From contig OX442315.1 in the NCBI GenBank assembly GCA_949358305.1, forward strand, positions 36,544,427-36,608,426: a stretch of 64,000 nt of DNA, in the 5' to 3' direction. The DNA is from Strigamia acuminata. Lineage: Eukaryota > Arthropoda > Chilopoda > Geophilomorpha > Linotaeniidae. The notes beneath the pieces were generated by a model. It did no database searches and had not been told where the DNA came from. It was given only the letters and a program-made list of their open reading frames with translations. Position 1 is the first letter of the stretch; every line of letters starts with the position of its first letter. The position numbers and the translations under genes are program-made. Shown piece by piece: positions 11,012 through 21,307 of the stretch.

Positions 11012-12810
11012 TATGGTGGCCCTGGTGCGCCACCTACAAATTGAAAATTGAATTCTTAGATTCGTGGCCCTGAGCCGCCACCAGGAAAATGAAATTTGAA
11101 TTTGAAGTTTCAATTTTCAATTTTCAAAATTAAAATTGAAAAACTAAAAATAAAATTCAAATTCAAAAACAAAAAATGAAATTCAAATTCAAAAACTAAA
11201 AATAAAATTCAAATTTAAAAACTAAAAATGAAATTCAAATTCAAAAACTAAAAATAAAGTTCAAATTCAAAAACCTAAAATGAAATTCCAAAATTGAAAT
11301 TAGAATTGAAATTGATGGCCCGGACCCGCCACTAACAAATTGAAAATTGAATTCAGAGATTCATGGCCCTGACCCGCCACCAGGAAATTGAAAATTGAAT
11401 TCAGAGATTCATGGCCCTGACCCGCCACCAGGAAATTGAAAATTGAATTCAGAGATTCGTGGCCCTGATGCGCCACATTTTTAGATAGTTGTGTCTGGCT
11501 TGTTAATTTCATCCTGTCCAATCTAGCCCATCAACAACAAACTCGTTCCATTAATCAACTTAATCTCGCAGAAATTATTGTGACAAAACACCTATTTCTA
11601 CCAAGATTTATTGAGGACTCTGACTCTAACCTGGATAGTGACAGTTTTATCACATCTCTTCAAATATTTCACAAAAATGAGTGAAAATTTAGAAATTTAG
11701 AAAAACGTGAAATTTTCATTGATTTATTACAAGTTTAATGATTTTTATGATTTTTCTTCTCAAATTATCTCACAAAAAATGAAGAAACACAGAAGTTTCC
11801 ATTAATTTACTACAATGTTTGTGATTTTATATTTTTTAGTTTAAAACACAAATTTCCAATTCTAAAAACACAAAATTTCCAATTCTAAAAACACAAAATT
11901 TCCAATTCTAAAAACACAAAATTTCCAATAATTAACTGAAATTGTTAGTGTTGCACACCAAATGTCAATTCAAATTTAGTGTTAAAGTTATCATCGTTTT
12001 TTTAATATTATAAAGTTATCACATATGTTTTTTTAATATTATATTATAAATTGTCCGAGGTATTGCTAGAATTTGAAGCTGTCTGGTAGAAAATTATGGG
12101 CACGTCTGACAAAAAAATTTATTTTATTTATCATACCGGTATAGCATTAAAAAAATTAAATTGTGGTAACTCACCTGACATTACTCATAACGCAAAAGCT
12201 GTTGCACGTATGAGTTGTTACAAAATTTATTATCGACCTGGGTTAGAATAAAACAGAGAGTCTACTTGTTTAGAAATGGACAGGATGTAACTGTCAGACA
12301 CAACTACCTAAAAATGTGGCGCATCAGGGCCATGAATCTCTGAATTCAATTTTCAATTTCCTGGTGGCGGGTCAGGGCCATGAATCTCTGAATTCAATTT
12401 TCAATTTGTTGGTGGCGGGTCAGGGCCATCAATTTCAATTCTAATTTCAATTTTGAAATTTGATTTTTAGTTTTTGAATTTGAACTTTATTTTTAGTTTT
12501 TGAATTTGAATTTTATTTTTAGTTTTTGAATTTGAATTTTATTTTTAGTTTTTGAATTTGAATTTCATTTTTAGTTTTTAAATTTAAATTTTATTTTTAG
12601 TTTTTGAATTTGAATTTCATTTTTAGTTTTTAAATTTGAATTTCATTTTTTGTTTTTGAATTTGAATTTCATTTTTAGTTTTTCAATTTTAATTTTGAAA
12701 ATTGAAAATTGAAACTTCAAATTCAAATTTTATTTTCCTGGTGGCGGCTCAGGGCCACGAATCTATGAATTCAATTTTCAATTTGTAGGTGGCGCATCAG
12801 GGCCACCATA
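11012..12810. mobile_element. Non-autonomous foldback element, ~0.5-kb inverted arms
   Basis: The 1.8-kb insertion is absent from copy B. It is flanked by TAGCTG at 11006–11011 and 12811–12816. The arms (11012 to ~11525 and ~12275 to 12810) are inverted copies starting TATGGTGGCCCTG.TGCGCC. Each arm carries modules of the type GGCCCTGACCCGCCACCAGG alternating with AATTGAAAATTGAATTC, then a long array of AAATTCAAATTCAAAAAC-like units. The ~750-bp middle is AT-rich with no ORF. No transposase is present, so superfamily is unknown. Confidence 0.85.
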
Positions 12811-13255
12811 TAGCTGACAAGTTAATAAAAACGTTATCATCTTCACATTGTGTGCTGTTGGTTGCGGGTGCATTAGGAGCGCATATGTTTATTTTATCGA
12901 CAAAGATTTGAATGTTACCTTTCGCTCCTTTTATTGTTTTTTCAATTACAAGTACTTGTATATTGGTTGCTGCAGCTGCTAATCATTTTAGGAAGAAACC
13001 GTAAGTTATTACAATATTCAAATAAAATATACAAATTATATCTTTGATATTTATGTGATGCATATAAAGGATCCTTCCTGTTTGTTTCCCCTGGTGGCAG
13101 TGGCGTAGCAAGAAGTCAAAGGACATGTATATAAGTTGGGCCCTTTATCAGAGCCGTAGTTAGGATTTTTATCCTCCAAGGGCCCCCTAAGCCCAGGGGC
13201 CCGTGTCATACCGCACACACTGCAATCTCGATTGCTACGCCTCTGCCTGGTGGTG

Positions 13256-13293
13256 TCATGACCATGCTATGTATATACATAGCATGGTCATGA
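13256..13293. repeat. 38-bp perfect palindrome
   Basis: TCATGACCATGCTATGTAT is followed directly by its exact reverse complement, centred between 13274 and 13275. It lies inside an ~85-bp segment that copy B lacks. Confidence 0.85.
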
Positions 13294-13562
13294 TATCACA
13301 CATAAGCTTACAATACAAATTACAAGACTCAAGTGTCTTGTGCTTGTCCCAGATATTTTATTTTATTTTGCCTTCCAGATGACATTCACCATTATGCGAG
13401 CAGAAAAAAGAAAAAATATTCCTGTCCGATAATATTTAGCGTACTTGGCAACTTTGTAACTGTTTATTATACAAGTACTCCTGTAGCGTCACAGAAACGG
13501 AACACTAACTCAAAAACTGTGTTATCGTCGTGAGAAAATACACAGTTCAAACTACAGTTTAC

Positions 13563-13864
13563 GCCCGCTATTTTGATGTTAAATTCGTACTGCGCATCCC
13601 ATTCTGTGCAGATGATTTTCTAATTCCAGTTGTTATTTAGCAGTATTAAGCCTAATATTAGGCCGAATAATGCTAAAAATAAAGGAAAGAAACAAACTCA
13701 TTATAAAAAGTAATTTACAGCATAGTACCAACTTTTTTTTTTTATTAATTTACCTTATTTTTAGCATTATTAGGCCTAATATTAGGCTTAATAACAACTG
13801 GAATTATAAAATCGTCTGCGCAGAAAGGGATGCGCAGTACGAATTTAGTATGAAGATACCGGGC
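13563..13864. mobile_element. Inverted-repeat (foldback) MITE in copy A
   Basis: Arms of ~120 bp start GCCCG and share AAATTCGTACTGCGCATCCC in inverted orientation. Each arm also holds the short palindrome CCTAATATTAGG. The spacer is ~60 bp and T-rich. The element is absent at the matching place in copy B, so it is a later insertion or was deleted there. No clear target duplication or coding capacity. Confidence 0.7.
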
Positions 13865-14394
13865 GCAGATAGCACTTTACTAAACAGCTAAACCAAAACT
13901 AAAAGTATTTTAAAAATCCATCTTTTGTAAATCGAACTTATGTGCTGCAGACAAATTAAATTTTTGTAAAAAAATATATCCAAGGCCGGATATATAGCCA
14001 TAAGCCATACCAAATGTGAGACTCTTTATAAGGATACAGCGGCCATTTTGGTGGGGCCTGCTAGGATTGCTCAATTGTCACAAGTCACATCTAATAAGTG
14101 CTCCCATTTTGCAAAATATTGTACGTGTACCCCTATTGCGGGGCCCATGTAGAGTCCATTGAGTGCCCCATTGTCCAACTACCTAAATACCAGCCTTGTG
14201 TAGACAGGGATTCCACTATAAGTTTTTTTGCCTACCTGAAAAATTAAACACGATTTGTGGGCCCCATAAATCGCGGGGCCCAAGTCGATGCTTCTTTGGC
14301 TCCAAGCTACAAAGGCTTCGTAGCTTCGAACCCAAGCTATTGCCAAACTTGTGTTTTCTTTATCTTTTTTAGAAATTCGCAAACTGACACAAAC

Positions 14395-16555
14395 ATGGGA
14401 AGTTCACCTTCCAAATTCGAAGAATTCTGCAGCACTTTGAAAATTGGAGATCTCATAGAATTTCCATCTACAAACAACAGCTTTTCTCACTTTGGCGTGT
14501 ACATTGGCGTAAGGAATGGCAAACACAGCGTCGTCCATGCAGTGACACCACTAAAAGAGGGGGGTGCAGCAGGAGCTGCGGCCGCTGAAGCGATGCGAAA
14601 CCACCAATACGATCAAATCTTCGACCTGTGCAAGAAAATGGCTTGTTTGGCCACCATTCGTATCGAACCAATCGAAGAAGTTTTCAATTTTGACAACGCC
14701 AGAATCAATAATGAATTGGATAAATTTTATAATCCTTCGTCCGCTTCGACTATTGAGGGAAGAGCATTACTAATGGACGGTCAAACCATCTCTTTCCACA
14801 CCATTGCCGATAATTACGAACATTTCGCAACTAATTGTCGATACGGGAAAAAAATTAGCACTCAAAGTATAAATCTTATCATGGCACACACCGAGGTAAT
14901 TTCAATATTTTTTATTCCATTGAATTTCAATTAGTCTGTTTTGCTAGATGATAAAGAAGTGTTGTGAAGACGATGTATTGCTTCGGAACTACTTCGAAAC
15001 AATTATCCCAAGTCAGAAGGAATCTGAAGAGAAGTGTCCTGACAAACGGACGGAAGCAGTCAGGAAAGAGTTGGTAAGTAATGCAGAAATAAAAACAATT
15101 GTGTGTTTATTTCTGTTGAGACATCTAGATGTTGTGGTATTTCAGGGCCCTTGTAAAAACCAAAATAAGAAATTAAAATACAGTGACGTAGAACTTAGAC
15201 ATTTTTATTATACTTCCAGATCTCGCTCATCTCGTAATCTCGGACTTGGAGATCTCGGTTTTTTTTTAGTCTCAGGCTCTCGGTCTCGGCAAAACGAGAT
15301 TTCAGTATTACGAGATATAATAAAAAACATACAATTCACATTACGAGTCGTAACATGATTTGTATCTTTTTTATTGTTCTCGTTAACGTTCACTTTACGT
15401 TCCTTTGTGCTATAAAAGCAGTTGTAAAAATTTCTTACCCTAAAAAATGTCGGTTTCTTTCAAAAGCCCGCCTGATAGCGCGTCTCGGTCTCGTACGAGA
15501 TCTCGTCTTGGGACCTTCTGATCCCGTCTCGGAAAACCAAAACTTGAAAACGGCCGAGAGGAAGTATAAACTTCTACTATTTAAAAAAAAGAATCAGTCT
15601 TAAACTAAGCAATGTGGCAAACCGGTATTTTTTTTTGTCACAATGCATTACCTTACTGGCCAAATATAAAATAAAATGCAACAAAAGTTTTGATGCCCAT
15701 TGGGTTCCAGTGTCCAGGGCCCCCAAGGATCACAATGTGCCAATCTGTTAGGGAATCTCGATAAGCCTAAATGTGTCTTGTGAATCGACTGACATCAACT
15801 TGCTCAAAAAATCACATTGCTAACAAGAAAGGAACTTGCTCTCCATTGCTTCAGTAAAAGTGTGAATCAATTAAGAGATTCTGTGTTCAATCATCAATCA
15901 ATTTGTGACCAACTGGCCGCTGCCAGTCAGCACTGGCGACATTAAATAGAGGATCCTCAGCAGCTCCTACACCATATCGTCAGAGCTGCATCCTGATTGC
16001 AGCCAATCAGGCAGAGGGTTCAGCAAGGTCTGTTCGTGGCTTGACCGCCATCTTGGGAGACAGTTCAATCTCCAGTCTTGTTGCCCAAGTGATCCTTGAT
16101 CACGTGGTCGGTTGTTGGACTGGCAACCCAGCCACTTCGGTGATAACATGGTGAACGCGCAACCCCTAGATATCTGCAATAAAAATTATACAATCCAAAA
16201 CTGTGCGTTTCTTGTGCTGTTCCTTATTGTGAATGGCGTCCAAATGCCCCATGTTCCTCCCCTGGCCATGAGAGGCCCGACCGCCACTCACAAATTGTTG
16301 ACATTTTTTAACAATTAGAACTCATTCTGTTTGTTTCGTAATGAAATAATGCTGAAATAAAATATCAGCGCTTCGTCAGAAGATAATTCTAACCAGATTG
16401 TACGACCACTATAGCGTTCTCCTTCAACATTCAAATGGGAAACAGTAACAATCGATAAACCGATCAATTATGGTCAGAAGAAAAAACAAGTGGTTTACAT
16501 AGGCATAACTAACACACGGAAAGAAAAGGATCACAAACCCAGAACTGACCTTTAG
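14395..16555 (+). CDS. LRAT-domain protein, copy A, catalytic Cys replaced by Tyr
   Basis: Proposed exons: 14395–14895, 14948–15073 and 16415–16555, all phase 0 with GT–AG borders. The start codon was chosen because an acceptor (TTTTTTAG, 14371–14372) precedes it and because the same ATG is kept in copy B. Exon 1 encodes an LRAT/NlpC-P60-like domain: SHFGVYIG with the catalytic His32, then VVHA with His48. Where the family has the nucleophile in NCEHF, this copy reads NYEHF (Tyr141, codon TAC), so acyltransferase or phospholipase activity is predicted to be lost. Sixteen residues of the linker after HAVTPL are missing relative to copy B. MGSSPSK at the start is a Src-like N-myristoylation signal. 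Exon 3 reads into the Gypsy-3 junction and stops after three more bases of foreign sequence. LRAT call is firm; exons 2–3 are inferred from conservation between copies. Confidence 0.75.
15074..16414 (+). other. Intron 2 region of LRAT copy A
   Basis: Begins with a consensus donor GTAAGT and ends with CCACTATAG before 16415. It contains CTCG-rich inverted segments near 15220–15320. The sequence CTTTGTGCTATAAAAG at about 15403–15418 is the uninterrupted counterpart of the site where Gypsy-2 inserted in copy B. No gene is seen. Confidence 0.5.
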
Positions 16556-17177
16556 GAGTTCCTAAACGATATTACGTAAGTAAAATCTTGAATTCTTTTT
16601 CAAAGAGTTGTAAATTGTTCGTAACACTCGTATACGGCGTCCCGATTAAGTTTTGATCAAAACTCGGTAAAATTCACGTGTAGTTATAAACGTGACTTAG
16701 CTAATTTAGCAGGAGAATTAATTGTTCTATCGAATAATGAAGAAGCTTAAATTCAGATAATACGTTATTGAACTTTCGCGTGGTAGCACTAATTATTAAA
16801 ATTAAGTCGCGGTCGAGGCTTGGGTAAATTATTTAAAATAAATTACCGACCGGAGTTTTATTCGATAGTTTCACGTTCACTATACGCAGAATAGAATAAT
16901 TAATTATTCAGAACTAGATTTTTCATGAAAAAGTTAGTTAAAAGAATTTTCGAGAGAAAAACTCAACAAGTTGCGATTTTGAAAAATGCTTCGGGCGAGT
17001 CTATTTTCTTGTCATAAACACAAGGGGACATGAGTCACTAAGTGCCATGTGATACAAGTTATAAATAACTCGGTTTACACGAAGTTGTTACGAACGTAGT
17101 TTTGCAATTTTTTGAATTCAAAGAATTGAGGTTTTTTGAGCAGAAAATTATTTTAATAAATGATTTATTTGTTTAGA
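16556..17177 (+). other. Gypsy-3 spacer upstream of ORF3
   Basis: AT-rich non-coding sequence comparable in length to the 592-bp pol–ORF3 spacer of Gypsy-2. It ends with TTTATTTGTTTAG just before the ORF3 ATG, a good splice acceptor candidate. Gypsy-2 has a similar TTTGTAG in the same place. Confidence 0.5.
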
Positions 17178-17370
17178 ATGGGTTCGAATAAGCATCATTC
17201 TAAGCGAAGTCATCGTCGGCATCGACGTAGCACCAGCTCAAGTTCGTCCACCTCAACGGAGGAAGAGCAGCGTCGTTCCGCCGAACGTAATTTGCTAAGA
17301 TTGCAACAAATTGCACCTGTGCCGACGTTCAACCTAACGCCGCTTCAATTAGCCGCACTGAACTGGATCG

Positions 17371-19276
17371 AAGTCGGGTCATTTCCTCGAATCCCGTTTC
17401 CTCGAATCCCGTTTTTTTTCGAGGAAACGTACCGTTTTTGTAAAAGTTTCGATGAAACGGTACAAAGAAAGAAAAAAAAATCCAAAAAAAAAATTCCAAA
17501 AAAAAAAAATTAAACACCGAAAATTTACCAAAAACCGAAAAATAAAATGTTTTCTTTATTACAATTACAATTATTGTTTGAAGTTGTGTGCTATACCTCG
17601 GATGAAATCTATGGGATCCATATTCCGGCGCTCAATCATCAAGTTGATTATTCGCATCTCGCGGCGCAAAACTTCTTTTTTACTTGGTGGTTTTGGGTCG
17701 CCTCGTAAAATCTTTTCAAAGGTTGTATCTGTATCTGCCTGTCGGCGCTGCAGAGTTTCCAACATTCGGAAAAATCCGATGTGCTTATTGCCGACCAGCG
17801 TGTTGAAACGAAAATGCCAAGACTCTACAGGATTGGTGGTTCTGGGTTGGCCAGCTTGATAAACTGCATAACAGCTCCACAATTCGGGTGGAAATTTGGG
17901 AGGAGTTCGCACACCATTTTGGCGCAACTTCCCAAGGACATAATTCTTCTCCCACCACTTTAGTAAACCCTCTGTGCCGGGACCAAATAACGGTTTGAGT
18001 AACGCATATGTTTCTACAACCTGAAACGCTGGTAAAAACGATAAGGCAGGCAATTGTCGTACCAGTAAGTTGAACTCATCATTGTTTAAGTATTCGTTTC
18101 GTAGGTGCTCTTGCTGTACTCGGCGGAAAACAATCTGTGCCAGGTGGAAATAACAGCCATGGCGGGCACTTTGCGGGAAAACCTCCTTCGCTGCGTTCAG
18201 CGCACCTACTTCAAAGTCGCTAATAAAAAAATCTGGCAGAAAATTTACTCCGAACATCTCCCTTATCAAACTACGAACTTTCTCGAATATCATGACATAA
18301 CCCGCTTTGATTTTGTGCTCCATGAGACAATAAACCATCGGTAATATTCTTCTCGTAGCTGGAACATTTCCGACTTCACAGTGGATAGTGTATAACTGCT
18401 CGAATAAATCAGGCACGGTCCGAAAAGTCCCATCTGCCAAAAGACTTACAGCCCTACTAAGATGGCGTAAATTGGTACGAGTCGTAAACATCAGTATTTT
18501 TGAGCCACAATTTGTGACCAAGGTATACATAAACCGGTGGCCCTCAAGCGTATCAGTGAATGGCCTAATTGAGTCCCACATGTAATCCAAATGCGCCAAT
18601 TTCTTTGGGTCTTTGGGCAGTAGTCCTCGTCTCGATCGCTTAATCGTCTGTGTTAGTGCGCGGTTACTAGGCACAGCCAAGCGCACAGCCTGACTCTCAC
18701 GGGCTAAAGTGGATTCTATCATCTGGCAAGGCTTCTCCTTCGTTAAAACAGCGCGGTTTTTCAGAGTTTGCTTCAGTCTGATGACATCCTTACGAGAGGC
18801 ATCGGCTTCGTGGGTGTGTGCAGTCGGATCACCAATCCTTTCCGGTCGCAATACATTCGAATTAGTGGTTATTCGTCCGCCACAAGGCTTATAATAATTT
18901 TCGCATTTCCAATAGATGCGATCGGGCTTCTTCACGTCTATGATGTAAACAAAACCTCGAAAGCACAGAGCAGGTTTTCTTCGGATTGTCTCACCCATTT
19001 TGATGGCCATTGTTATTAGTAGAAATTGTTGGGCGTCTGTAGCAAACTGAATTAGAAATGATTTACTGCAGTGTTATATATACAACAATTGCCCGTAGAA
19101 CGCACGTCTGACAGCCTAGAACGCACGTATCGACGACGTACATAGCATGCCGAAAATTCGATGAAACGTACCGCATTATTTATAATTCGATGAAACGAGC
19201 CCCGTTTTCGCAGATTTCAAAAAACGCAAAAAAAAAAGAATTCGAGGAAACGGGATTCGAGGAAATGACCCTACCC
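17371..19276 (-). mobile_element. Complete MULE (Mutator-like) transposon
   Basis: 1.9-kb DNA transposon with ~36-bp inverted ends (GGGTCATTTCCTCGAATCCC, starting five bases in from each edge). It is flanked by the direct repeat GAACTGGATCG at 17360–17370 and 19277–19287. An 11-bp duplication is close to the 8–11 bp usual for Mutator-like elements. It carries one intact transposase gene on the minus strand and interrupts Gypsy-3 ORF3. Confidence 0.85.
17571..19010 (-). CDS. MULE transposase with N-terminal FLYWCH zinc finger
   Basis: An uninterrupted 479-residue ORF fills the MULE. Residues ~17–70 look like a FLYWCH DNA-binding zinc finger (GFVYIID, YWKC, CGGRI, HTHEAD). The catalytic part follows, with ADGTF (first Asp), ISDFE (second Asp) followed by GCYFHLAQ, and a late NPVESWH segment likely to hold the Glu. 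These are hallmarks of the MULE/WRKY-GCM1-type transposase fold. It would bind the terminal repeats and cut and paste the element. With no stop codons or frameshifts, it may still be functional. The start is the first ATG of the frame. Confidence 0.9.
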   Translation of the reverse strand: MAIKMGETIRRKPALCFRGFVYIIDVKKPDRIYWKCENYYKPCGGRITTNSNVLRPERIGDPTAHTHEADASRKDVIRLKQTLKNRAVLTKEKPCQMIESTLARESQAVRLAVPSNRALTQTIKRSRRGLLPKDPKKLAHLDYMWDSIRPFTDTLEGHRFMYTLVTNCGSKILMFTTRTNLRHLSRAVSLLADGTFRTVPDLFEQLYTIHCEVGNVPATRRILPMVYCLMEHKIKAGYVMIFEKVRSLIREMFGVNFLPDFFISDFEVGALNAAKEVFPQSARHGCYFHLAQIVFRRVQQEHLRNEYLNNDEFNLLVRQLPALSFLPAFQVVETYALLKPLFGPGTEGLLKWWEKNYVLGKLRQNGVRTPPKFPPELWSCYAVYQAGQPRTTNPVESWHFRFNTLVGNKHIGFFRMLETLQRRQADTDTTFEKILRGDPKPPSKKEVLRREMRIINLMIERRNMDPIDFIRGIAHNFKQ

Positions 19277-20588
19277 GAACTGGATCGGCTCACATCCGGA
19301 ATTCCTTCCGCCTGACATGCAAGTGAATGCACCGCTGCCGACGGAAGTTCTTTCCGGGATAAGTGCACAGCTGACTATTTCTGAGCCAGCTCCAGTAGCC
19401 CAATTGGCTCCGCTCGCACAAGTAGTACATCCGCCGACTAACGTCATCAGTGTTCCGTTGGCTCCACACACGCCTGTGTTTCAGCCACCCGTAGCAAGTG
19501 TTCCGCCAGTCGTCGCGAATACTACCACTGTCAGTGCCCCAGTTACAACTGTAGCTGCGAATCCAGGATGGATTCCCGCCAGAGCAGAGTCATCTGCCTC
19601 ATCGTCTGGATGGACGGAACCTCCGCCAGGAGCTTTTCGCATACCGGCTTCAACGACTCGTTCCAATGAGCAGCGCATGGCTTATAAAGCCAAGAAGAAG
19701 GACGAGGCGGCCCGACTGCGCCGTGAGCAGTGCGCGCGAGATGTTGCGATGGGAATCCCCCACGACAATATCGTGACTGACCAATTGACGAAGACCATCT
19801 GCCCGTTTTGTGTTGGTTGTGGGTGGTGTTGCGGTGCTTCCGCTGGCTCTTCTCTCATGAGATGTCCCAACTGCCGAGGCACGAAGGTGCGACCGCGTTC
19901 AGAGCCCTGGCGCAAAGAAGTGGAGCCCCACGTCGTGAAGGAGATGAAGCCAAACGAGAAGCGATGTTGGGCTCATTGCCCAATCTGTCGAGTGTTTCTC
20001 AACGCTCGAGGGGAAGCAGTCTACATTGACCCCAGGTTCCTTACGAAGGAAAGGGCCGTAGCCAATGCAGGATTGACTGTCGAAGCTTTTCGACACCCGC
20101 CTTCATCGAACGCATCTGAGATTTCGGACGAAACGGTGAACGAAGTTGGGAGCGTCGAAGAAGAAGTGGTTACTCGCCCGAGAACCATGTCTCGTGGGCG
20201 AGGATGTCTAATGCTGGACAAAGCTAAACAGATTGCCCAGGTACAGCGACAAAACATCGTCGCTCGAGGACGAGCCCGTCGGCTCCAGAAGATCGTGACG
20301 GAGCAGAGTAAACAACCGGAGGTTCCTCCAGTGGCTAAGTCGGATGTTTCCGACGAGTCGAAGTACGAGGATGCCGAGGAGAACCCGATTTCTATCGTCG
20401 ACTTCGTGGCTGATCTTTTGGAAGATTTGCCGTTCCCTCCACCGAGTCCGGAGGAAGTGGAAAAACCTGAGGAAGCTGTATTTTCCGCCGTCTCCACCGA
20501 GGCAACTGAAGAATCTTCGGATTTCCTAACTTCGACCGAAGTTGAGAAACCGGTTGAGAAGTCGACTGACGTCGAGAAGAAAGAGTAG

Positions 20589-21307
20589 AAATTAACATTT
20601 GTTTTTCCGAGTGGATACTTTAAATTTAAAGTATGCCAAGTGTTGTTTGTTGTGTTTTCAAGTGTGATTTTGTTTGTTCCGAATTAAGAATAATTTGTTT
20701 AATGTTTGAAGATTTTTGAACTAATTATTAATATTCATGAGAATAAGTTTGATTTAAGATTGGATTCAAGTCTGAATTCAATTTATTTTGATCTTGATTA
20801 TTGATTATAATTAGATGTGTTGTGTTTGAATTACATAAAGATTTGTGTGTTTTGTTTTTTACTTTGATCAAAGTTAAAAGACTTCAAGTTGAAGTCAGCT
20901 TTCATTTTTATAACAACCGTAATAAAGAATGATTCTTAGTTTAGATTTGATAAATAAAGTTTTGCATAAATTTATTTAATGTCTCATCTAAACTTATATA
21001 AACTACAAAGAAGTTTATTTTTGATCAGAAAAGTTAAGATTTCCATTGAAATCCGTGCTGTCGAACATGAGTACAAGTTCGGACGAGTTCATTTTCGTTG
21101 CTTAGCAACCGGGAAATGCGCTGTGCAAGAAAGCCGATTAGTTTAATCGTCTACGATGTTTCTGAAAGAAAATAGTTGATTAACTTTGAATAAATTAATA
21201 AAGTACGAGTTGAGTTTGATAATTCGATAGAATCTAGTGAACATTTCTTAAGATATTAAGAATGACAATTAGAGAGTTGGAAACTCTATGCTTGTCACCG
21301 GGGGATG
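20589..21307 (+). other. Gypsy-3 3' non-coding region and polypurine tract
   Basis: AT-rich sequence between the ORF3 stop and the 3' LTR. It ends with CACCGGGGGATG, a purine-rich stretch at the place of the plus-strand primer. Gypsy-2 has TAAGGGGGATG in the same position. No gene. Confidence 0.6.

Larger units (their letters stand above)
12817..14370 (+). other. Upstream region or first intron of LRAT copy A
   Basis: This stretch is shared with copy B apart from the palindrome and the inverted-repeat element listed separately. It includes a GGGCCC-rich segment near 13180–13205 and ends in the acceptor at 14371–14372. I see no convincing coding exon. Confidence 0.5.
10783..16552 (+). repeat. 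Segmental duplication, copy A (LRAT locus)
   Basis: Sequence from TGATGTAAGCCTAT at 10783 to AGAACTGAC at 16552 is repeated at 36946–55631 (copy B), with both copies in the same orientation. Differences are mostly insertions. Copy A alone has the foldback element 11012–12810, the ~85-bp palindrome segment near 13254, the inverted-repeat element 13563–13864 and ~240 bp near 15720–15970. Copy B alone has the elements at 37738–38236, 39311–39942 and 40364–54491. Homology stops abruptly in copy A at the Gypsy-3 junction. Confidence 0.85.
17178..20588 (+). pseudogene. Gypsy-3 ORF3, zinc-ribbon protein interrupted by a MULE
   Basis: The 5' part (17178–17370) encodes a His/Arg/Ser-rich start with a poly-Ser run. 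The 3' part (19277–20588) encodes a Pro/Ala/Val-rich region, a basic segment, two Cys-rich zinc-ribbon-like modules (CPFC...CPNC and HCPIC) and an acidic Glu-rich tail. The 11-bp target duplication GAACTGGATCG is read in the same frame on both sides of the MULE, so both parts belong to one former ORF. The ORF matches ORF3 of Gypsy-2 around GIPHDN, the CPFC/C.NC pair and AVY.DP.F. No signal peptide or membrane segment is visible, so it is not an envelope protein. Function unknown. Confidence 0.75.

Noticed and set aside
12853-12912. Short hydrophobic ORF conserved in copies A and B near 12853 and 37175
   Set aside because: Conservation is explained by the segmental duplication; the frame is short and bounded by stops, with no clear splice partner.
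16470-16555. GIY-YIG nuclease start (VVYIGITN) in LRAT copy A exon 3
   Set aside because: Copy B reads VGYRGITN, no downstream catalytic Arg/Glu motifs follow, and the segment is only ~45 residues.
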